From JACNIV01 sp965370415 (lineage in GTDB: Bacteria; Cloacimonadota; Cloacimonadia; Cloacimonadales; TCS61), in NCBI GenBank assembly GCA_965370415.1, contig CBDUTJ010000005.1, positions 1 to 64,000 on the forward strand: a stretch of 64,000 bases of DNA. Reading direction: 5' to 3'. Position 1 is the stretch's first letter; each line of letters starts with the position of its first letter. The notes under the pieces are model-generated. The model did no database searches, had not been told where the DNA came from, and was given only the letters and a program-made list of their open reading frames with translations. A program made the position numbers and the translations under genes. Of the stretch, positions 25,543 through 32,295 are shown piece after piece.

Positions 25543-25866
25543 TTAAGCCTTGATCTCTACGTGAACACCAGCGGGTAAGCTAAGCTTTTTCAGTGCTCCT
25601 GTTGTCTGCGGAGTAGGATTCACAATGTCTATTAATCTTTTATGAACCAGCATTTCGAATTGTTCCTGTGCTTTCTTATTAACGTGAGGAGATTTGATAA
25701 CAGTATAAAGCGTTCTTTCCGTAGGAAGAGGAATTGGTCCAACAATTCTGGCACCTGTATTTTTGGTGTTCTTCACAATTTCTGCTACAGATTTATCTAA
25801 CAGACGGAAATCATAAGCTTTGAGTTTTATTCTTATTTTAACATCAGCATTATTTTTTTTTGCCAC
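25543..25866 (-). CDS. rpsJ: 30S ribosomal protein S10, GTG start
   Basis: A 107-residue S10 (KIRIKLKAYDFRLLDKSVAE; GPIPLPTERTLYTVIKSPHV). The protein also works with NusB in antitermination. Start codon GTG at 25866 after GGAGGA; the next ATG is out of frame. Directly behind tuf by 14 bases, first gene of the S10 part. Confidence 0.97.
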   Translation of the reverse strand: MAKKNNADVKIRIKLKAYDFRLLDKSVAEIVKNTKNTGARIVGPIPLPTERTLYTVIKSPHVNKKAQEQFEMLVHKRLIDIVNPTPQTTGALKKLSLPAGVHVEIKA

Positions 25867-25880
25867 TACTTCCTCCGGAA

Positions 25881-27071
25881 TTATTCAATAACGTCGCTAA
25901 CGACGCCGGCACCGATTGTTCTGCCGCCTTCACGGATAGCGTAACGCAAACCTTTTTCCATAGCTATCGGAGTGATGAGTTCTGCGCTGATGGTTACGTT
26001 ATCACCCGGCATTACCATCTCAATTCCTTCTGGGAGTGTGATCGAACCGGTCACATCTGTTGTACGGAAATAGAACTGGGGTCTGTAGCCTGTGAAGAAT
26101 GGTTTGTGACGCCCACCTTCATCTTTGGTAAGAATGTAGGTCTCGCCCTTGAATTTGGTGTGCGGTGTAATTGATTTCGGTTTGGCAAGTACCATACCAC
26201 GCTCGATCTCTTCTTTGTCTATTCCACGCAGAAGAATACCCACGTTGTCACCTGCTTCACCTTGATCCAGTATCTTACGGAACATCTCAACGCCTGTACA
26301 GGTAGTCTCTACTGTTTCCTTGATGCCTACTCGTTCAATTTTCTCGCCTACTTTGATCACGCCACGCTCGATACGACCTGTGGCTACTGTGCCACGTCCG
26401 GGTATTGAAAATACATCTTCTACAGGTAACAGGAACGGCTTGGCTGTGTCTCGCTCGGGAAGTGGTATATATTCGTCCACTGCATCCATCAGTCGCTGAA
26501 GTGATTGAACGCCTTGCTCACTGTCTTCTTCGTTAAGTGCCTTAAGTGCCGAACCGGTAATGAGTGGAATCTCGTCTCCCGGAAATTCATATTCGGTAAG
26601 AAGCTCGCGTACTTCCATCTCTACTAATTCCAGAAGCTCGGGATCATCTACCAGGTCTGCTTTGTTCAGGTATACCACCATTGCCGGTACACCTACCTGA
26701 CGGGCAAGAAGTATATGCTCACGTGTCTGCGGCATGGGTCCGTCGGCTGCACTTACCACCAGTATAGCTCCGTCCATCTGGGCAGCTCCGGTGATCATGT
26801 TCTTTACATAGTCGGCATGACCCGGACAGTCTACATGGGCATAATGACGTTTCTCTGTCTCATACTCCACATGGGCTGTTGCTATTGTGATACCACGTTC
26901 TTTTTCTTCCGGTGCGTTGTCGATACTATCGAAACTCATGAACTCCGCTCCACCTTTTTTGCTGAGGTAAAGCGTAATAGCTGCGGTTAGTGTGGTCTTG
27001 CCATGGTCTACGTGACCGATCGTGCCAATATTCACGTGCGGCTTGGTGCGCACAAATTTCTTTTTAGCCAT
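25881..27071 (-). CDS. tuf: Elongation factor Tu
   Basis: A 396-residue EF-Tu. GTPase motifs are G1 GHVDHGKTT, G3 DCPGHADY with the catalytic His, and G4 NKAD; domains II and III follow with ATGRIERGVIKVGEKIE and KFKGETYILTKDEGGRHKPF. It delivers aminoacyl-tRNA to the ribosome. The ATG at 27071 (MAKKKFVRTKPHVN) follows GGAGGAAAAA; an upstream in-frame start would add four residues not found in EF-Tu. It leads the whole ribosomal cluster. rpsL, rpsG and fusA, its common partners, are not here. Confidence 0.98.
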   Translation of the reverse strand: MAKKKFVRTKPHVNIGTIGHVDHGKTTLTAAITLYLSKKGGAEFMSFDSIDNAPEEKERGITIATAHVEYETEKRHYAHVDCPGHADYVKNMITGAAQMDGAILVVSAADGPMPQTREHILLARQVGVPAMVVYLNKADLVDDPELLELVEMEVRELLTEYEFPGDEIPLITGSALKALNEEDSEQGVQSLQRLMDAVDEYIPLPERDTAKPFLLPVEDVFSIPGRGTVATGRIERGVIKVGEKIERVGIKETVETTCTGVEMFRKILDQGEAGDNVGILLRGIDKEEIERGMVLAKPKSITPHTKFKGETYILTKDEGGRHKPFFTGYRPQFYFRTTDVTGSITLPEGIEMVMPGDNVTISAELITPIAMEKGLRYAIREGGRTIGAGVVSDVIE

Positions 27072-27165
27072 TTTTTCCTCCAAAGATCTACAAACCTGTC
27101 TTGCAGGCTTTGTTTTACAGTAGCTTACGTATATTTGCTACCTTAAATCCACAAAACGGAAATGC

Positions 27166-27194
27166 CAAACTTAAATCCTAAGTTTATATGTCAA
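27166..27194 (-). promoter_or_regulatory. Candidate promoter for tuf and the ribosomal cluster
   Basis: On the minus strand TTGACA (27194-27189) is followed, 18 bases after its TTG, by TAAGTTTG (27173-27166). This fits the Bacteroidetes-type -33 TTG / -7 TAnnTTTG pattern better than TATAAT. It lies about 95 bases before the tuf start. The use of this pattern in this lineage is inference. Confidence 0.4.
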
Positions 27195-27623
27195 TTTTTT
27201 TTTATTTTTTCCCTATTTTTTTTATTTTTAATAAGTTAGCCTTGAGTGGACATGACTAAGATATGGATTTAAATTTTTTTATTATTTCAAATCAAATATT
27301 TTCTAATTCAATAAAATATTCATCCCGTTTCCATAACAGCGGATTTTTTTTAATTATTATTGTTCCCGCGAGAGGACTCGCTGGTTACTGTTGCCCGTCA
27401 GTCCCCTGACGGAAAAATCCGCGAGGGACTCGCGTGCTACAGATTTATCCGGTTTGTGATTATTAATTATTGTATCACCCATTTTTTCGTATTTTCGTAG
27501 GGAACAGTTTCAAACTGTTCCTATTGTTGGTTGTTGGTTCATTTTGGAACGGTTTCAAACTGTTCCCTACAAATCTATTTTCGGAAAAATAAGGATAATC
27601 TGATCGGTTGAAGTATGATATAA
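27195..27623. repeat. Hairpin-rich intergenic stretch upstream of tuf
   Basis: No gene is seen in the ~550 bases between tuf and the small basic gene. Three consecutive GC-rich hairpins lie at 27368-27381 (GCGAG/CTCGC), 27395-27412 (CCGTCAG/CTGACGG) and 27420-27434 (CGCGAG/CTCGCG). Two longer related hairpins follow at 27501-27521 and 27546-27566, both built on GGAAC-GTTTCAAAC-GTTCC; together they form one larger inverted repeat with GTAGGG/CCCTAC ends (27498-27570). They look like remnants of dispersed repeats; they could also end transcription of the small basic gene. Confidence 0.6.
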
Positions 27624-27761
27624 TTATTTTTTTCTTCTTTTCTTCTCCCTTTGTGACAATGCACTACCAGCAATTGACTTAGTTCTTCTTGATGAACGTT
27701 TATCTTTCAAAGCTTTTGAAGCTTTTGTCGCTACTTTTTTACTTGTTACTTTCTTTGCCAT
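27624..27761 (-). CDS. Small Lys/Arg-rich basic protein (45 residues)
   Basis: ATG 27761 has AGGAG at seven bases and opens a 45-codon frame: MAKKVTSKKVATKASKALKD, then KRSSRRTKSIAGSALSQ and a basic tail ending RRKK. The alternating K-K-V-A/S-K-A-L and AGSALSQ pattern recurs in short hypothetical proteins of many bacteria as I remember them, but no function is known to me. Composition suggests nucleic acid binding. It is followed by hairpins and sits just upstream of the restriction-modification genes' transcript end, both on the minus strand. Confidence 0.75.
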   Translation of the reverse strand: MAKKVTSKKVATKASKALKDKRSSRRTKSIAGSALSQREKKRRKK

Positions 27762-27872
27762 TATTAACTCCTAAATTAGTTTGATAAATAAGTTAGACTT
27801 CATCTTGCTGTGGACGTACGACCGAAAAAAATATAACTGATTAATATAAAACATACATAATCATTCAATGTA

Positions 27873-28415
27873 CTAAAAACTAGATAAATATCTCTCTAAA
27901 TTATTGTTCAAATTATCAATAGAATTGACTAAATCAGAAAAACTATGTGAACATGGAAAATATTTAAAATAATCTTCTTCAAAATTAGCTATAAAGATTT
28001 CTTTGTTCTTATCTTGCTTTTTTCTTGTCCAAGTTATTGTTAACTTGTGCTTTTTAAAACCAATAAGATTGTTATCAATATTGATAAAACCATAATCAGT
28101 ATCATAACATTGTTTAGGTGAAAGGTAATTAACATTTTTAAATATCTTCTGTAAGGATTTACGACCCATTATTTGAAAATCTGGATCTACCTTAACATTG
28201 ATATTATGTGCAGTACCATAACCAATATTTTCTAAACGACCTAATATTCTATTTTGGGATGAAGAAAGAAAAGTGAAAACAATGTTTGGAGAGGTTGATA
28301 ATTCACGCATTTTTCTATTCTCTTTAAGTAAGAAATAAGCTACAATTACACTAATTATTGCTAAAATGACACCAATAATTGGAACAACAATTTTAATAAT
28401 TTCATTAATACTCAT
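27873..28415 (-). CDS. Hypothetical membrane-anchored protein next to restriction-modification gene
   Basis: A 180-residue protein with one N-terminal membrane segment (about residues 8-31, IVVPIIGVILAIISVIVAYF) and a soluble part predicted to be mostly beta strands, containing LENIGYGTAHNINVKV, a phrase common in immunoglobulin-like domains that face the cytosol or periplasm. It starts 21 bases after the restriction-modification gene on the same strand and is AT-rich like it, so the two are probably co-transcribed. No family recognised; a link to defence is inference from position. Confidence 0.65.
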   Translation of the reverse strand: MSINEIIKIVVPIIGVILAIISVIVAYFLLKENRKMRELSTSPNIVFTFLSSSQNRILGRLENIGYGTAHNINVKVDPDFQIMGRKSLQKIFKNVNYLSPKQCYDTDYGFINIDNNLIGFKKHKLTITWTRKKQDKNKEIFIANFEEDYFKYFPCSHSFSDLVNSIDNLNNNLERYLSSF

Positions 28416-28436
28416 AAGAAATAACCGCCTTTTAAA

Positions 28437-31400
28437 TTAATCAGTATCATAAAGAAAAACTAAGGTTTTGCTACCCCTACCAATCTCCACCATCAACCCA
28501 ATCGTCTTCTCAATAACATTACAAACCTTTATAAAATGCTCGATCTCCTGGTAACTGAGTTCTCTGCCTTTGCGTGATTTCAACCACTTTTCCAGAACTT
28601 TGTAACCACCAATATAAAAATCCCAGACTTCCGGTTTAACTGGAAAAAAATACAGATTCGGATTTATATGGATTTTCTCTTCAAGGTAATTGATTGTCTC
28701 AACAATGACATGATCTGATTTTCCTTTCAGTTGTATCCTATTATCTGGATAAGTCTTTTTCAATAAATGATGTTCAATCAATTCATTTCCCAATTCTGCC
28801 AATTTTTTAAACTTCTCTTCATCGTTCGTAAATGGAACACGCGGGAAATCTATTTTCAACAATTCTAAATATTTTTCTCTGTAAGTTTGTGAATGCAATA
28901 CAGCGTAAATATATCCCAGAATTTCTTCCGGTGATGGTTTAAATGAATACTTTGCATTAATAAATTTCGTAAATTCATTCGTGAAATTGGCTTGCTTATT
29001 TAAATGTGTGTCACCTTTAAAAAGATCATCTGTATCTGTTTCATTATAAATATAGAGTGGTAATAAATAAGTTTGATAACCATAATAATTCAAATCTAAT
29101 ATTTTATCTGAAACCATAACTTGAGAAAATGAAGTATCTGGAATAATTGATCTCATTAATACAAATCCGACATTATCTCCTTTAAGAAAATGTTGCATTA
29201 TATTATATCGATTAGTCCCCCGCTCGATTAAGTCTAAATTATAATTGATGCATCTTATATCCATTGGTTTATAATTATATAACTCTAAAGAATCACTAAT
29301 CTCAATATTTTTTGTCTTTTCTTTTGCTTCTTCAATATTCCAATCTCTTGTATTTTTTAACTTCAATTTCTCCATTATAAATTCATTATTATTAATTTTA
29401 AATTGTTCAAATTTAGCAATTAGTTCTTTATTTGAAAACCCTACTACGAAATGGTCTCTATGTGTTTTAATACCACTCGAATACTGTTTAAAAATTTCAG
29501 TAATTCCCCAGAAATTACCATAATCTTTGATCAAAGCAACATCATTCATTTGAGTAAAGAAACTTAAATTATCTTCAAATCTTTTTTCTGCCCAGCGTGT
29601 TTTATTAAATTCATCATTGAATTTATTATAATCTATCGGTTTCCATTCAACTGAATTAATATCATTGGCGAGTAGGAATTCATATTTTTGTTTTCGCTTT
29701 CCAAATTGGTCGAAATAATACACTTTGCATTTTTCATTTTCAGTTTCATTCTTCACAAATATATTAATTGAAACACCCTGCATAATATCAAAAACATTCT
29801 GGTCTATTCCACCATCTGGAGCAGTTTCTTCAATACGGCTGTTTCCATGTAGGTTCAATATGTATATTTCATCAAAGCTTTTGAGAAGTTCGTTTCGCAT
29901 TTTGCGGTGGATAAGCCCATTAATAAATGAATTGTTCGAGATGAATCCGAAAACACCTTTTCCATTCTGTTCGATTTTCCAGTGAGCATATCTAATAAAT
30001 TTAATATAATCATCATGTAAGGGCTGAATGTTCTTTTCATTTTTGGGTTTATAACTTACCATTAAATCTCTAATCCAATCTTTCTTATTTCTGGATTTAA
30101 TGTTATAAGGTGGATTTCCAGTAATAACCAAAATATCTTTTTCTTTTTTTATTTTAAGAGCTTTTTCCCCTTCTCTCGAAATAACCGGCATATGATGATC
30201 TATTTGTGGTTCTGCATCATCGAGCGTATCTGCGAGGTAAACATTGAATCTTTCATCTTTCTTTAGATCGTAACCTTTATCTTTTAGAAGTTGTGAAAGT
30301 TTGAGATGACAAACTGCATATGGAGCAACAAGATATTCAAAACCATAAAAATTCTTCAGAATATGATCTTGAATTATTTTGGTAAATCTTCCGTCATTTT
30401 TATCTATTTTATCAAAAATAAGATTAAATATCATAACCAGGAAAGTTCCTGTACCTATGGCAAAATCCAGAACTGTTACAGAGGAATCAATAAAGCCATC
30501 TTGTTTATTGAATTTTTTAATCAGTATTTTATTTATTGAACGAATAATAAAACTTACAACTTCTTCCGGAGTGTAATAAACTCCTCTAGATTTTCTTTTC
30601 TTTGCATCGAATTCACCCAAAAAATCTTCGTAAAAATAAAGATATGGGTCTTTACTGGTTTCAAAGGAAAGATCTCTTTTTATGCGTGGAATATCAGTAT
30701 TATTTATCAGGTTAACGATCTCTTTGAATATCCAATGTACATGTAATGGCATATCATCATAATTGATAATGTTAAAGAATTCTTTAATAACTTCAAAGGA
30801 ATGTGGAATTAACTTTGCACCATCTTCGATATTAATGTCTCTATGTGTCTGTAGATGTGCTAGAAAATATCCATAAAGAACTGTTTGTGTAAAAGCATCG
30901 GAGAATTCTTCAACTTCTAAATCTTCAACAAGGGATGTCTTGAAAGTATTATGTAGACCTTTCAATCTTATCGTAAAGTTGTCATCATTATCTTGTCTGA
31001 ATATTTCAATTATAAATTCTTTTAAGGTTCTCCCCCTGATTGCTAAACCGGATGCTAACTTTTTTGAATTACTTATTTTTATCAGTTCGGAAAAGAAGAA
31101 TTTTTCAAATAATCTTAATACGTTTTTAATATTTGTTTCATCTAATTTTGATCCTGTTTTTCCAATATCTGTCGGGAAACACAGAATTGCTCTTTCCAGT
31201 ACTTCTCCATCTTTTATCAATATAAAATCATGGTAATTTGTAAGAATGAGATTGTCTGTAATTGATAGATAGCGTTTTAATTGTGCAGTTTTAATAATTG
31301 TATCCAGGTTTTCACCGATTTGTTTTGTTTCTATATATCCAATGATAGCACCACTTTTCTCAATTAAAAAATCTGGGGCACCAAAACCTATTTCTCTTTT

Positions 31401-31538
31401 TGGTTCGTGAATAATTTTTATATAATTATTTGGTTTTATTTCATTCAATAAATTTTCAAAAGGCGTTCGATAATTATGTTCAGTTCCATCTGTTCCGATC
31501 TTTTTCAAATTTTCAAAATACTTATGCAATTCTGTCAT
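28437..31538 (-). CDS. Single-chain restriction-modification enzyme (type IIG / type ISP-like, no helicase)
   Basis: A 1,033-residue fusion. Residues about 10-110 form a PD-(D/E)XK nuclease: Asp56 in GAPDFLIE and Glu70/Lys72 in GYIETK. After a helical linker comes an N6-adenine methyltransferase: GVYYTPEEVVSFII, motif I VLDFAIGTGTFLV (about 357) and motif IV NPPY (about 475). The C-terminal third resembles the target-recognition region of type ISP enzymes (GIKTHRDHFVVGFSN; SPEEILGYIYAVLHSQTYRE). Type ISP proteins also hold a helicase between nuclease and methylase; none is seen, so cleavage is probably close to the site as in type IIG. ATG 31538 has GAGGAG at five bases. The gene is AT-rich compared with neighbours, a sign of transfer. 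Confidence 0.88.
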   Translation of the reverse strand: MTELHKYFENLKKIGTDGTEHNYRTPFENLLNEIKPNNYIKIIHEPKREIGFGAPDFLIEKSGAIIGYIETKQIGENLDTIIKTAQLKRYLSITDNLILTNYHDFILIKDGEVLERAILCFPTDIGKTGSKLDETNIKNVLRLFEKFFFSELIKISNSKKLASGLAIRGRTLKEFIIEIFRQDNDDNFTIRLKGLHNTFKTSLVEDLEVEEFSDAFTQTVLYGYFLAHLQTHRDINIEDGAKLIPHSFEVIKEFFNIINYDDMPLHVHWIFKEIVNLINNTDIPRIKRDLSFETSKDPYLYFYEDFLGEFDAKKRKSRGVYYTPEEVVSFIIRSINKILIKKFNKQDGFIDSSVTVLDFAIGTGTFLVMIFNLIFDKIDKNDGRFTKIIQDHILKNFYGFEYLVAPYAVCHLKLSQLLKDKGYDLKKDERFNVYLADTLDDAEPQIDHHMPVISREGEKALKIKKEKDILVITGNPPYNIKSRNKKDWIRDLMVSYKPKNEKNIQPLHDDYIKFIRYAHWKIEQNGKGVFGFISNNSFINGLIHRKMRNELLKSFDEIYILNLHGNSRIEETAPDGGIDQNVFDIMQGVSINIFVKNETENEKCKVYYFDQFGKRKQKYEFLLANDINSVEWKPIDYNKFNDEFNKTRWAEKRFEDNLSFFTQMNDVALIKDYGNFWGITEIFKQYSSGIKTHRDHFVVGFSNKELIAKFEQFKINNNEFIMEKLKLKNTRDWNIEEAKEKTKNIEISDSLELYNYKPMDIRCINYNLDLIERGTNRYNIMQHFLKGDNVGFVLMRSIIPDTSFSQVMVSDKILDLNYYGYQTYLLPLYIYNETDTDDLFKGDTHLNKQANFTNEFTKFINAKYSFKPSPEEILGYIYAVLHSQTYREKYLELLKIDFPRVPFTNDEEKFKKLAELGNELIEHHLLKKTYPDNRIQLKGKSDHVIVETINYLEEKIHINPNLYFFPVKPEVWDFYIGGYKVLEKWLKSRKGRELSYQEIEHFIKVCNVIEKTIGLMVEIGRGSKTLVFLYDTD

Positions 31539-31614
31539 CAAATCTCCTCGAAATTTCTAACTAAACATGAGAAGGAATTTATTGGAACGGAATTTAAAGA
31601 TAGTTTATTTAATG

Positions 31615-32295
31615 TCAAATAGATAATTGTTTCTTTTCGCATAAGTTATCCAAGGGGCATTCATCACACAATGGCTTCCGCTTGCAGAAATGCTTTCCCA
31701 AATGAACGATCTGGGCATGGTAATCATTAAAAAGCGAAACATCCTGCGGCAGGCTTGTCATGAAAAACTGCTGATATTGTGAGTAATTCCAATTTGGTTT
31801 TGTAATGCCTAATCTACTGAAAATGCGTTTAGTGTAAGTATCTATTACAAATACAGGTTTACCTGCGGCATACAGCAGAATGGAATCAGCAGTTTCTTCG
31901 CCAATACCTTTTATTTGCAGCAGTTGCATTCTTAACTTGGTAATTTCTGTCTGGAACATCCTATCCAGATCACCATTATATGTAGTGAAAAGAAACTCTG
32001 CAAAGTTCTTCAGTTTCTTTGCCTTCTGGTTATAATATAAAGTGGAACGAATGAGTGGAGCAATTTCTTCTATATTTGCATGATGAATCTGTTCGATAGT
32101 ACAGAGATCATTTTGTTTCAAGTTTTCGATAGCAGTTTCCACGTTTTTCCAGTTCACGTTCTGAGTAAGAATTGCCCCAATGATTATCTCATCTGCTGTT
32201 TCTCCGGGCCACCAGTTTTGAGGACCAAATAAATTTAGAAGTAGTTTGTATATGTATTCCAGTTTTTGCGATAGGTTTATATTTTCTTGAACCAT
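31615..32295 (-). CDS. HhH-GPD DNA glycosylase with Fe-S cluster (endonuclease III superfamily, MagIII-like)
   Basis: A 226-residue base-excision repair enzyme. The helix-hairpin-helix LLQIKGIGEETADSILLYA (about 125-143) and catalytic Asp162 in VIDTYTKRIF are present. The Lys that makes endonuclease III a lyase is Glu134 here, so it is likely a monofunctional glycosylase. Cys204, 210, 213 and 219 form an Fe-S loop with Cx5Cx2Cx5C spacing, one residue shorter than in Nth. The WWPGETADEIIIGAILTQN start recalls 3-methyladenine glycosylase III. Its start overlaps the end of the DinG-like gene by 19 bases: same operon. Confidence 0.85.
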   Translation of the reverse strand: MVQENINLSQKLEYIYKLLLNLFGPQNWWPGETADEIIIGAILTQNVNWKNVETAIENLKQNDLCTIEQIHHANIEEIAPLIRSTLYYNQKAKKLKNFAEFLFTTYNGDLDRMFQTEITKLRMQLLQIKGIGEETADSILLYAAGKPVFVIDTYTKRIFSRLGITKPNWNYSQYQQFFMTSLPQDVSLFNDYHAQIVHLGKHFCKRKPLCDECPLDNLCEKKQLSI

